A DNA stretch of 64,000 nt, taken from contig NZ_VDCS01000004.1 of assembly GCF_006265225.1 (NCBI RefSeq), positions 186,001 through 250,000 of the forward strand, written 5' to 3'. Below are positions 15,399-24,089 of this stretch, piece after piece (the first letter of the stretch is position 1; the number at the start of each line of letters is the position of its first letter). A program made the translations under genes and the position numbers. Origin of the DNA: Allotamlana fucoidanivorans (GTDB lineage: Bacteria; Bacteroidota; Bacteroidia; Flavobacteriales; Flavobacteriaceae). Below the pieces are notes generated by a model, which was not told the origin of the DNA, did not search any database, and saw nothing but the letters and a program-made list of their open reading frames with translations.

Positions 15399-18300
15399 AT
15401 GAGTTTTTTAAATTCTGTATTAAAAATATTTGTTGGCGATAAATCTAAACAAGACGTAAAAGCCATAATGCCTATTGTAGATAAAGTTAAAAGTTTTGAA
15501 GCTGCTTTAGAAACCTTGGGTCACGATGAACTAAGAGCTAAAACATCTGAATTTAAAACTAAAATAGCTGAAGCCAATAAAGAGATAGATGCTAAAATAG
15601 CTAGTTTAAATAAAGAAGCTGAAACCACCGAAGACATTGACAAACGTGAAGATATTTATCAAGAAATTGATAAACTAAACGACGAGGCTTATAAAATCAC
15701 CGAAGATGTTTTAAATGAAATACTTCCTGAAGCTTTTGCCGTTGTGAAAGAAACAGCAAAGCGTTTTGTAAATAACACATCCATTTCCGTAACCGCCAAT
15801 GAATTTGACCGATTGATTTCGGGCGATAAAGCCTATGTGACTTTAGAGGGCGATAAAGCCGTTTGGGCCAATTCTTGGGATGCTGCTGGAAAACCGGTTA
15901 CCTGGGACATGATTCATTATGATGTTCAATTAATTGGCGGTATTGCCATGCACCAAGGAAAAATTGCCGAAATGCAAACGGGTGAAGGTAAAACCTTGGT
16001 AGCCACACTTCCTGTTTATCTTAACGCTCTTGCTGGTAAAGGCGTGCATTTAGTAACGGTGAATGATTACCTTGCTAAGCGTGATAGCGCTTGGATGGCA
16101 CCAATTTTTGAATTCCATGGGTTAAGTGTAGACTGTATAGATCATCATCAGCCCAACTCACCAGCACGAAGAAAAGCCTATAATGCTGATATTACTTACG
16201 GAACCAATAACGAGTTTGGTTTTGATTATCTGCGTGATAACATGTCTCACGCACCCGAAGACTTGGTACAACGTCCGCATCACTATGCGATTGTTGATGA
16301 GGTAGATTCTGTTTTAGTTGATGATGCACGTACACCATTAATCATTTCTGGTCCTATTCCAAAAGGGGATCACCATGAATTTAATGAGCTAAAACCAAAA
16401 GTTGACGATATTGTTGGGGTACAACGTAAATATTTAACTGGCGTTCTGGCTGAAGCTAAAAAGTTAATTAAGGAAGGTGACACCAAAGAAGGTGGTTTTC
16501 AATTACTACGCGTCTATCGTGGTATGCCTAAAAACAAAGCTTTAATTAAGTTTTTATCTGAGGAAGGTGTAAAGCAGCTACTTCAAAAAACAGAAAACTT
16601 TTACATGCAGGATAATAACCGTGAAATGCCAAAGGTTGATGCCGAATTGTACTATGTTATTGAAGAAAAGAACAATCAAGTAGAATTAACGGATAAAGGT
16701 GTTGACTATATTTCTGGAAAAGATAACCCTAATTTTTTCGTATTACCCGAAATAGGTGTTGAAATTGCCAAAATTGAAGAACAAGGTCTAGATCCTGAAA
16801 AAGAAGCGACCTTAAAAGAAGACTTATTTAAAGATTTTGGTGTAAAATCAGAACGTATTCATACCTTAAATCAGCTATTAAAAGCCTATGCTTTGTTTGA
16901 AAAAGACACACAATATGTGGTGATGGACAACAAAGTTATGATTGTTGATGAGCAAACAGGCCGTATCATGGATGGTCGTCGTTATTCAGATGGTTTACAT
17001 CAGGCTATTGAGGCTAAAGAAAATGTGAAAATTGAAGATGCCACCCAAACCTTTGCTACCGTAACCCTTCAAAATTACTTTAGAATGTACCGCAAACTTT
17101 CTGGTATGACAGGTACTGCCGTTACTGAAGCCGGTGAGTTTTGGGAAATCTATAAATTAGATGTGGTTGAAATTCCTACCAACCGTCCAATTGCACGTGA
17201 TGATAGAGACGATTTAGTATATAAAACAAAACGTGAAAAATACAATGCAGTAATTGATGAAGTCACCAAATTATCACAGGCAGGTCGCCCAGTGCTGATT
17301 GGTACAACTTCGGTTGAAATTTCAGAGTTACTTGGAAAAATGCTTAGTATCCGCAAGATTCCTCACAATGTATTAAACGCAAAACAACATAAAAAAGAAG
17401 CTGATATTGTAGCACAAGCAGGTCATGCAGGTCAAGTTACCATTGCAACCAATATGGCAGGTCGTGGTACAGATATTAAACTATCTGATGAGGTTAAAAA
17501 AGCTGGTGGTTTAGCTATTATTGGTACAGAGCGCCATGATTCTCGACGTGTAGACCGCCAGTTACGTGGTCGTGCTGGACGTCAAGGAGACCCAGGAAGT
17601 TCGCAATTCTACGTCTCACTTGAAGATAACTTGATGCGCTTATTTGGTAGTGAACGTATTGCCAAAATGATGGATCGCATGGGATTAAAAGAAGGCGAAG
17701 TGATTCAGCATTCTATGATTTCAAAATCTATTGAGCGTGCACAGAAAAAAGTAGAGGAAAATAACTTTGGTGTTCGTAAGCGCTTGTTAGAATATGATGA
17801 TGTCATGAATGCTCAACGTGAAGTTGTTTACAAACGTCGTCATCATGCCTTACATGGAGAACGTCTTCGTGTAGATTTGGCCAATATGATTTTTGATACT
17901 TCTGAAGGTATAGCCGAGACCAACAAAGGAGCTAACGACTTTAAAAACTTTGAGTTTGAATTGATTCGGTATTTCTCAATGAGTTCTCCTATTTCTGAGC
18001 AAGAATTCGGAACATTATCGGCTCAAGAAATCACCTCAAAAATTTATAAAACCGCCTTTGAGCATTACAGAGAGAAAATGACCCGTAATGCTGATATTGC
18101 TTTCCCTGTAATAAAGAATGTTTACGAAAATCAGCGTGATAAATTTAAACGTATTGTAGTACCATTTACCGATGGGGCAAAAAGTTTAAATGTAGTTACG
18201 GATCTTGAAAAAGCCTATGAAACTAACGGTAAACAGTTGATTACCGATTTTGAAAAGAACATTACTTTAGCCATTATTGATGATGCCTGGAAAACGCATT

Positions 18301-18752
18301 TACGCAAAATGGATGAGCTGAAACAATCAGTACAGTTAGCTGTGCATGAACAAAAAGACCCGCTTCTTATATACAAATTTGAAGCCTTTGAATTGTTTAA
18401 AAGTATGATTGATCAGGTAAATAAAGATGTGATTTCTTTCCTTTTTAAAGGTGAATTACCTCAGGAAACACAAGATACTATTCAAGAGGCTAGAGCAAGA
18501 AAGCAAGAAAAATTGAATACCCAAAAAGAAGAAATTCCCAATTTGGATGAGCGTTCGGCACAAAATCGCGCTGCAGGAAACACCCAACGTCAGCCAGAAG
18601 TTGTTGAAACTATTGTACGTGATAAACCTAAAATTGGACGTAACGACCGTGTTACCATTAAAAATGTATTGAACGGTGAAAGCAAAACATTAAAATATAA
18701 GCAAGCTGAGCCTTTAATCACCAAAGGAGAATGGGTTTTGATTGAAGATTAA
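15399..18752 (+). CDS. secA: Preprotein translocase ATPase SecA
   Basis: SecA drives preproteins through SecYEG using ATP. The 1,117-residue protein has Walker A MQTGEGKT near 192-199, the DEAD-type box VDEVDSVLVDDARTPLI near 298-314, a long preprotein cross-linking domain, and NBD2 motifs GRGTDIKL (about 688) and RQLRGRAGRQGDPGSS (about 716-731). It is some 200 residues longer than E. coli SecA because of insertions, notably around 20-100 and 330-480, typical of Bacteroidota. The C-terminus (KGEWVLIED) lacks the CxCx8CH/C zinc site used with SecB, also usual in this phylum. It is flanked by its own promoter element and a strong terminator. Confidence 0.98.
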   Translation: MSFLNSVLKIFVGDKSKQDVKAIMPIVDKVKSFEAALETLGHDELRAKTSEFKTKIAEANKEIDAKIASLNKEAETTEDIDKREDIYQEIDKLNDEAYKITEDVLNEILPEAFAVVKETAKRFVNNTSISVTANEFDRLISGDKAYVTLEGDKAVWANSWDAAGKPVTWDMIHYDVQLIGGIAMHQGKIAEMQTGEGKTLVATLPVYLNALAGKGVHLVTVNDYLAKRDSAWMAPIFEFHGLSVDCIDHHQPNSPARRKAYNADITYGTNNEFGFDYLRDNMSHAPEDLVQRPHHYAIVDEVDSVLVDDARTPLIISGPIPKGDHHEFNELKPKVDDIVGVQRKYLTGVLAEAKKLIKEGDTKEGGFQLLRVYRGMPKNKALIKFLSEEGVKQLLQKTENFYMQDNNREMPKVDAELYYVIEEKNNQVELTDKGVDYISGKDNPNFFVLPEIGVEIAKIEEQGLDPEKEATLKEDLFKDFGVKSERIHTLNQLLKAYALFEKDTQYVVMDNKVMIVDEQTGRIMDGRRYSDGLHQAIEAKENVKIEDATQTFATVTLQNYFRMYRKLSGMTGTAVTEAGEFWEIYKLDVVEIPTNRPIARDDRDDLVYKTKREKYNAVIDEVTKLSQAGRPVLIGTTSVEISELLGKMLSIRKIPHNVLNAKQHKKEADIVAQAGHAGQVTIATNMAGRGTDIKLSDEVKKAGGLAIIGTERHDSRRVDRQLRGRAGRQGDPGSSQFYVSLEDNLMRLFGSERIAKMMDRMGLKEGEVIQHSMISKSIERAQKKVEENNFGVRKRLLEYDDVMNAQREVVYKRRHHALHGERLRVDLANMIFDTSEGIAETNKGANDFKNFEFELIRYFSMSSPISEQEFGTLSAQEITSKIYKTAFEHYREKMTRNADIAFPVIKNVYENQRDKFKRIVVPFTDGAKSLNVVTDLEKAYETNGKQLITDFEKNITLAIIDDAWKTHLRKMDELKQSVQLAVHEQKDPLLIYKFEAFELFKSMIDQVNKDVISFLFKGELPQETQDTIQEARARKQEKLNTQKEEIPNLDERSAQNRAAGNTQRQPEVVETIVRDKPKIGRNDRVTIKNVLNGESKTLKYKQAEPLITKGEWVLIED

Positions 18753-18769
18753 TTCTGCCTCATTTTATA

Positions 18770-18817
18770 AAAAGCATAAAAAACCCAATAGAAAATCTAT
18801 TGGGTTTTTTATGCTTT
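18770..18817 (+). terminator. Intrinsic terminator after secA
   Basis: A very long hairpin: AAGCATAAAAAACCCAATAG pairs with CTATTGGGTTTTTTATGCTT across an AAAAT loop, about 20 bp of stem with a T run inside its 3' arm. Confidence 0.9.
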
Positions 18818-18888
18818 CACTGAGTCCCATTTTAATCTTTAAATTTCAAATGTTTATTGTATTTTTAAACTGACCATTATTTCACGTT

Positions 18889-20007
18889 ATGCAACCAAAC
18901 AGATTATTAACAGCTTTTATTCTTGTATTACATGTTACCTTAATGCAAGCTCAAGAGCCCCAAAAAGATACTATTTTTAATGCTGCATCAAAAACTTTTG
19001 TAGCAGTGCCATTAATTACTAATAATCCTGCAATGAAAACTGGCTTTGGCGGCTTAGGTATGTACCTTTTTAGTCTTAATAAAAAAGACACAATTTCCCC
19101 GCCTTCTCTAGCTGCTTTATACGCTATTTATTCAACCAATAAAAGCTATGTTGCTGTTCCTGCAGGTCGTTTTTTTTGGAACGAAGATAGAAACAGAGCC
19201 TCTGTAGCCCTAGGAACTTATCGTGTTAATAATGATTTCATATACAATGAACTTGGTAATGATTTACGTTTAGTATACTCGGAAATTCGTAACTTTATAA
19301 CTCTTGAATACAGTAGAAAAATAATTAGTGACTTCTATTTAGGCTTTCTTTATTGGGGCACCAAAACACTTTATAAATTTGACCAAGGCACCAAAGAAGA
19401 AAACGAATTAACGGAGGAGTTTTTTAAAGAAAATGGTATTGAAGATAATTTTATTTCAAGTATTGGGCTAAATTTTTCTTATGATAGTAGGGATTATGTG
19501 TACTATCCAACCAAAGGATTTGTTTTTAGTATCAGGCCAAAACTCTTTAATGGTTGGCTGGGAAGTGATAATAATTATGTAGACACCGATTATAATTTCA
19601 CCTATTATTACGCATTAGCAAAAGATAAGGTTTTAGCAACGAGACTTTCGGGAGGTTCTGCTTTTGGAGATGTTCCTTTTGACGGCTATCAAACCTATGG
19701 TTCAAGAAGTAGTCTTAGAGGGTATGAAGCAGGAAAATATAGAGGAAAACATTTAATCACTCTCCAGTCTGAATTAAGATGGCGCTTTTATAGAAAATGG
19801 GGTGCCGTATTTTTTGCTGGAACCGGGAGTGTTTGGGGCAATGAGAATAATGGCGAAGAAGAATTTGAACGCCAATGGCTTCCAAGCGCCGGGGCAGGAT
19901 TAAGATTTATGGTTTCTCCTGCGAAAAAAATTAATTTAAGATTAGACTATGCCTATGGTGTAGATGGAAATCAAGGACTTTACTTTGGAGTAATGGAAGC
20001 TTTTTAA
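18889..20007 (+). CDS. BamA/TamA-family outer-membrane beta-barrel protein
   Basis: The 372-residue protein has a signal peptide (residues 1-21, ending MQAQ) and goes almost directly into an Omp85-type C-terminal barrel. SSLRGYEAGKYRGKHLITLQSELRWRF near 270-296 is the conserved barrel motif with the RGY/F tip, followed by GTGSVW and ending in an aromatic residue (F372). No POTRA domain fits before the barrel, so it is a POTRA-less surface-antigen-like protein rather than BamA itself. Its cargo or role is unknown. Its stop codon is one base from the stop of the convergent peptidase gene. Confidence 0.82.
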   Translation: MQPNRLLTAFILVLHVTLMQAQEPQKDTIFNAASKTFVAVPLITNNPAMKTGFGGLGMYLFSLNKKDTISPPSLAALYAIYSTNKSYVAVPAGRFFWNEDRNRASVALGTYRVNNDFIYNELGNDLRLVYSEIRNFITLEYSRKIISDFYLGFLYWGTKTLYKFDQGTKEENELTEEFFKENGIEDNFISSIGLNFSYDSRDYVYYPTKGFVFSIRPKLFNGWLGSDNNYVDTDYNFTYYYALAKDKVLATRLSGGSAFGDVPFDGYQTYGSRSSLRGYEAGKYRGKHLITLQSELRWRFYRKWGAVFFAGTGSVWGNENNGEEEFERQWLPSAGAGLRFMVSPAKKINLRLDYAYGVDGNQGLYFGVMEAF

Positions 20008-20008
20008 A

Positions 20009-20734
20009 TCATTGATTTAACCCCAGTAAAATATTAGGATCTGGACAATTGGTTTTATAAAAAGCTAGATTTTCTTGACTACAAACTCCAGGATAATCTC
20101 CCCAAAAACTCTCAATATCTTTAATGACTTGAAAATGTAAATGTGGCGGATAGTCTCCATTAACATTCGAAGTTCCTAAAGAACCTATGCGTTGTCCTTG
20201 TTCAATTGTTAGTCCTACCTCTAAATCATGCAGCGATTCTAAACTTAAATGACCATAAAGCGTATAGAACACATCCTCATCAATTTGATGCTTTAATATA
20301 ATAGTAGGGCCATAATCTCCATAATTGGTATTGTTATTAAAACTATGTACTGTACCAGCAAACACTGCCAACACTTTAGTTCCAGCATCACACCATAAAT
20401 CTAACCCTAAATGGATATTACGTTCTGTTTCTGTGTTTTCATTAAAATGGGAGCTACGCTTATAAATGTTTCGAATTTCTAAATAACCACCATAGGCTAC
20501 CTGAGCCTTATAATTTTTGAGATAATTATTTATATAAACACTGAAGTTTTCAGAAGAAGTCAGGTCTATATCATTTAAGTCCGTATTCGATTCAGATAAA
20601 TCAATCGCAATATAGTTATCTCCAGTATTGGGAATATCCAAAACCTGTAACGTTTCAAAACACGCCGATTTAATAACTTCTGAAAATAGACTAGATCCCA
20701 TACATACTATGCTAAATATCCAAAAGTAACGCAA
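20009..20734 (-). CDS. M23-family metallopeptidase, probably secreted
   Basis: M23 (LytM-type) enzymes cleave peptidoglycan cross-bridges. The 241-residue protein keeps the zinc ligands: His108 and Asp112 in HLGLD, and the HLH pair at 198-200 in PPHLHFQV, with His162 in LYGHL. A short hydrophobic N-terminus (residues 4-20) may act as a signal peptide. No LysM or coiled-coil domain is present. It is 27 bp downstream of rimO on the same strand and convergent with the Omp85-like gene. Catalytic residues look intact. Confidence 0.87.
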   Translation of the reverse strand: MRYFWIFSIVCMGSSLFSEVIKSACFETLQVLDIPNTGDNYIAIDLSESNTDLNDIDLTSSENFSVYINNYLKNYKAQVAYGGYLEIRNIYKRSSHFNENTETERNIHLGLDLWCDAGTKVLAVFAGTVHSFNNNTNYGDYGPTIILKHQIDEDVFYTLYGHLSLESLHDLEVGLTIEQGQRIGSLGTSNVNGDYPPHLHFQVIKDIESFWGDYPGVCSQENLAFYKTNCPDPNILLGLNQ

Positions 20735-20761
20735 TATTATTTAAAATAATAAACCTGAAAA

Positions 20762-22066
20762 TTAGATAACCACCTCAGCGTATAAATCAAAATCTTCAGC
20801 CTCAACAACCTTAACCTTAGCAAATTCGCCTGTTTTTAAATACGTAGTTGTAGCATCAATAAGCACCTCATTATCTACATCAGGAGAATCAAACTCTGTT
20901 CTTCCAACAAAATAGTTTCCTTCTTTCCTGTCTATTACCACATTAAACTCTTGACCAATTTTTTCCTGATTAAGTTCCCAAGAAATTTGAGATTGCACTT
21001 CCATGATTTGATTGGCACGATCAGTTTTAACTTCCTCAGGTACATCATCCTCAAGATTATAGGCATGTGTATTCTCTTCATGGCTATACGTAAAACACCC
21101 CAAACGTTCAAAACGCATGGTCTTCACCCATGCTTTTAACTCTTCAAAATGCGCTTCAGTTTCTCCGGGATATCCTACTATAAGCGTTGTTCTGATAGTC
21201 ATTTCTGGAACTTTCTCTCTAAAAGTTTCAATCAGTTTTGTTGTTTTCTCCTTAGTAGTACCACGGCGCATACTTTTTAATAGATCATCAGAAATATGCT
21301 GTAACGGAATATCTAAATAATTACAAATCTTCGGTTCTTTTTTCATTAAATCGAGTACATCCATCGGAAATCCCGTTGGAAAAGCATAATGCAAACGAAT
21401 CCACATTATACCCTCAACCTTAACTAAGGCTTCAAGTAATTCTGCCAGATTTCTTTTTTTGTATAAATCTAACCCGTAATAGGTTAAGTCCTGAGCTATT
21501 AAAATCAATTCTTTAACCCCATTTGCTGCCAATTTCTCTGCCTCAATAACTAAATCTTCTATAGGAGTACTTTTGTGCCTACCTCTCATAATTGGAATAG
21601 CGCAAAACGAGCAAGGTCTGTCACACCCTTCAGCAATCTTTAAATAAGCATAATTTTTAGGCGTGGTGGTTAAACGCTCTCCTATCAGCTCATGCCTATA
21701 GTCTGCCCCCAAGGCTTTTAATAAACCTGGTAATTCTGTTGTACCAAAATACTGATCTACATTAGGAATTTCCTTCTCCAAATCGGGTTTATAGCGCTCG
21801 CTTAAACAGCCCGTAACAAATACCTTATCTACCTCCCCTTCTTCTTTTTTTTGCATATACTCCAAAATGGTGTTTACACTCTCTTCTTTGGCATTGTTTA
21901 TAAACCCGCAAGTGTTTATTACAACTATATTACCCTCTTCTTCATGAACTACATCTTTACCACTGGCCTTTAATTGCCCCATTAAGACCTCACTGTCATA
22001 AACATTCTTGCTACAACCTAGTGTAACTACATTGATCTTATTTTTCTTTAGAGATTTTGTACGCAT
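20762..22066 (-). CDS. rimO: Ribosomal protein S12 methylthiotransferase RimO
   Basis: RimO is a radical-SAM enzyme that adds a methylthio group to Asp of ribosomal protein S12. The 434-residue protein has the three N-terminal cluster cysteines (Cys18, Cys53, Cys87), the radical-SAM motif CDRPCSFC (Cys148, Cys152, Cys155), and a C-terminal TRAM-like segment. LGCSKNVYDSE favours RimO over MiaB (LGCSKN vs GCQMN). It lies after ftsY, separated by a hairpin terminator. All cluster ligands are intact. Confidence 0.95.
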   Translation of the reverse strand: MRTKSLKKNKINVVTLGCSKNVYDSEVLMGQLKASGKDVVHEEEGNIVVINTCGFINNAKEESVNTILEYMQKKEEGEVDKVFVTGCLSERYKPDLEKEIPNVDQYFGTTELPGLLKALGADYRHELIGERLTTTPKNYAYLKIAEGCDRPCSFCAIPIMRGRHKSTPIEDLVIEAEKLAANGVKELILIAQDLTYYGLDLYKKRNLAELLEALVKVEGIMWIRLHYAFPTGFPMDVLDLMKKEPKICNYLDIPLQHISDDLLKSMRRGTTKEKTTKLIETFREKVPEMTIRTTLIVGYPGETEAHFEELKAWVKTMRFERLGCFTYSHEENTHAYNLEDDVPEEVKTDRANQIMEVQSQISWELNQEKIGQEFNVVIDRKEGNYFVGRTEFDSPDVDNEVLIDATTTYLKTGEFAKVKVVEAEDFDLYAEVVI

Positions 22067-22132
22067 AATTTCTATAAATCAGGCTGCAAAGATACGTAAT
22101 GATGATGGATATAGAATTCATTCTAAAAACAA

Positions 22133-22162
22133 AAAAGAGACATAACGCATCATGTCTCTTTT
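22133..22162 (-). terminator. Intrinsic terminator after ftsY
   Basis: On the minus strand AAAAGAGACAT pairs with ATGTCTCTTTT around an 8-nt loop and runs into T-rich sequence toward rimO. Confidence 0.8.
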
Positions 22163-22184
22163 AAATATCTTGAATTCTTAATTT

Positions 22185-23159
22185 TTATTTAAAAAACGAA
22201 TCCACAAATTCATATTTATTAAATACTTGTAAATCTTCAATACCTTCACCTACGCCAATATACTTTACAGGAATTTGAAACTGATCTGAAATACCGATAA
22301 CAACACCGCCTTTGGCTGTTCCATCAAGTTTGGTAACCGCTAATGACGTAACTTCAGTGGCTGCCGTAAATTGTTTAGCTTGTTCAAAAGCATTTTGCCC
22401 TGTAGAACCATCTAACACCAAAAGAACATCATGCGGGGCATCACTCACAACCTTTTGCATAACGCGTTTTACTTTTGTCAACTCATTCATAAGGTTTACC
22501 TTATTATGGAGTCTCCCTGCGGTGTCAATAATTATTACATCTGCATCTTGGTGTACACCAGATTTTACAGCATCAAAAGCCACAGAAGCAGGATCACTTC
22601 CCATATTTTGACGTACCATTGGTACTTCTACACGATCTGCCCATACTTGCAGTTGATCTATAGCAGCAGCTCTAAACGTATCAGCAGCTCCTAAGACGAC
22701 TTTTAATCCTTTCTTTTTAAATTGATAGGCCAATTTACCAATAGTAGTGGTTTTACCAACACCATTAACCCCCACTACCATTAAAACATAAGGTGTTTTA
22801 TGGCCACCATCTTGTTTAGGTAATTCAGGAATGGTATAATCTGTTGCTTCACCAGAATTTGTTTCACTTAACAGCGCTGCAATTTCTTCTCTAAGAATCT
22901 GATTGAGTTCATCGGTTCCCAAGTATTTATCTTTAGACACACGTTCTTCAATGCGCTCAATCACTTTAAGTGTAGTATTTACGCCAACATCACTTGACAC
23001 TAAAACTTCTTCAAGATTATCTAATACTTCATCATCAACTTTTGATTTTCCTGCAACGGCTTTACTTAGCTTTCCAAAAAAACTAGTTTTTGATTTCTCT
23101 AAGCCTTTATCTAAAGTTTCCTTTTTCTCGGAAGAAAATATTTTTTTAAAAAAACTCAT
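22185..23159 (-). CDS. ftsY: Signal recognition particle receptor FtsY
   Basis: FtsY is the SRP-receptor GTPase that docks ribosome-SRP complexes at the membrane. From ATG 23157-23159 (MSFFKKIFSSEKK) the protein is 324 residues. Helical N domain, then G domain with P-loop GVNGVGKTT (Lys136), DTAGR near 226, TKLDGTAKGG near 275-284, and ending FVDSFFK. A longer reading frame begins 37 codons upstream but its residues look random, and the amphipathic MSFFKKIF start is family-typical. The usual acidic A domain is short, as in Bacteroidota. The upstream terminator at 23353-23379 separates it from the ribosomal protein genes. Confidence 0.96.
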   Translation of the reverse strand: MSFFKKIFSSEKKETLDKGLEKSKTSFFGKLSKAVAGKSKVDDEVLDNLEEVLVSSDVGVNTTLKVIERIEERVSKDKYLGTDELNQILREEIAALLSETNSGEATDYTIPELPKQDGGHKTPYVLMVVGVNGVGKTTTIGKLAYQFKKKGLKVVLGAADTFRAAAIDQLQVWADRVEVPMVRQNMGSDPASVAFDAVKSGVHQDADVIIIDTAGRLHNKVNLMNELTKVKRVMQKVVSDAPHDVLLVLDGSTGQNAFEQAKQFTAATEVTSLAVTKLDGTAKGGVVIGISDQFQIPVKYIGVGEGIEDLQVFNKYEFVDSFFK

Positions 23160-23352
23160 GGTCTCTTTTGGTTGGTTAAACGCTATAGTATTAACGATTG
23201 AAATATCTGTTAAAAACGCTTCCTTATAAAGTTGCCAGAAACGCATTCTACATATACAATCAGATAACACCTTAAAACATGGTAGTCAATTTTCTTACCA
23301 TATTTACTTTTCTGCTATTTTGACAGAAAAGCATTCAAATATAAAAATAAAA

Positions 23353-23379
23353 AAGCTGCTTTCTATATGAAAGCAGCTT
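23353..23379 (-). terminator. Terminator after rpmB-rpmG-DUF4295
   Basis: AAGCTGCTTTC and GAAAGCAGCTT form a perfect 11-bp stem around a 5-nt loop; the minus-strand 3' side continues in a T run (TTTTTTATTTTTAT). Confidence 0.9.
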
Positions 23380-23402
23380 ATAATATCTTGAAACGAAACC
23401 TT

Positions 23403-23552
23403 TTATTTCTTTAAAAAGTCGTTAACTTCTTCTGGACTCATTATAGACTCAACAAACATGTAAGCTCCTGTTTTTGGAGACTTAACCATTTTTATTGCTT
23501 TTGTTAATCTTTTAGATCCTGTTTGTAATGATGCTACTGATTTCTTTGCCAT
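23403..23552 (-). CDS. DUF4295 family small basic protein
   Basis: This 49-residue gene starts at ATG 23550-23552 (MAKKSVASLQTG) and ends KEEVNDFLKK-like (PEEVNDFLKK) at TAA 23403. DUF4295 is a Bacteroidota-specific small basic family nearly always found next to rpmG and rpmB, with no established function; a ribosome-associated role is a reasonable guess. It starts 10 bp after the rpmG stop, so it is the third gene of that operon, and a strong terminator follows. Confidence 0.9.
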   Translation of the reverse strand: MAKKSVASLQTGSKRLTKAIKMVKSPKTGAYMFVESIMSPEEVNDFLKK

Positions 23553-23562
23553 GATCTATGTC

Positions 23563-23745
23563 TTATTTAATTTCTTTATGAACTGTCATACGCTTTAGGA
23601 TAGGATTAAATTTTTTAATCTCCATTCTTCCTGGCGTATTTTTTTTATTTTTTGTAGTAATATATCTTGAAGTTCCTGGTTGACCAGATTCTTTGTGCTC
23701 AGTACACTCTAAGATTACTTGTATTCTGTTACCTTTCTTTGCCAT
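23563..23745 (-). CDS. rpmG: 50S ribosomal protein L33
   Basis: The 60-residue protein [18 protein letters not shown] has the L33 pattern with [24 protein letters not shown]. Only one of the classic zinc cysteines remains (Cys14), so it is a C-minus (non-zinc) L33. It lies between rpmB and the DUF4295 gene in one operon with 25 bp and 10 bp spacings. Confidence 0.95.
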   Translation of the reverse strand: MAKKGNRIQVILECTEHKESGQPGTSRYITTKNKKNTPGRMEIKKFNPILKRMTVHKEIK

Positions 23746-23770
23746 GTCTTTTACTTATTAAATACAGCTA

Positions 23771-24007
23771 TTATTTTAAAAATCCTTTAGATTTTGCTTC
23801 TTTAATTGCTGCAGATATACCTATTTTATTAATAGTTTTTAAAGCAGATGTAGAAACTTTTAAAGTTACCCATTTATCTTCCTCTGGAATGTAGAAACGT
23901 TTCTTCACTAAGTTCGCGTTAAATTTGCGCTTAGTTCTATTTAATGCATGAGACACGTTGTTTCCAACCATTGCCTTCTTCCCTGTAAGTTCACAAACTC
24001 TTGACAT
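23771..24007 (-). CDS. rpmB: 50S ribosomal protein L28
   Basis: The 78-residue protein begins [21 protein letters not shown], the L28 signature, and contains [26 protein letters not shown]. It is the first gene of the rpmB-rpmG-DUF4295 operon, driven by the promoter at 24049-24078. A single Cys (Cys5) shows it is not the four-cysteine zinc form. Confidence 0.97.
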   Translation of the reverse strand: MSRVCELTGKKAMVGNNVSHALNRTKRKFNANLVKKRFYIPEEDKWVTLKVSTSALKTINKIGISAAIKEAKSKGFLK

Positions 24008-24048
24008 TCTATATAACTTTAAATTCTTTGTTGCTTAAATTCGAGGTG

Positions 24049-24078
24049 CAAATATACAAATTCTTTATATTATGACAA
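24049..24078 (-). promoter_or_regulatory. Consensus promoter of the rpmB operon
   Basis: On the minus strand TTG (24078-24076) and TATATTTG (24056-24049) are 19 bp apart, an exact Bacteroidota promoter. A TGACAA/TTGTCA inverted repeat (24073-24092) overlaps the -33 region and the last bases of cinA. Confidence 0.8.
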
Positions 24079-24089
24079 TTAAAATGTTG

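Noticed and set aside
23160-23270. N-terminal extension of FtsY
   Set aside because: The extra 37 residues are unlike any FtsY, and MSFFKKIF at 23159 is the typical amphipathic start.
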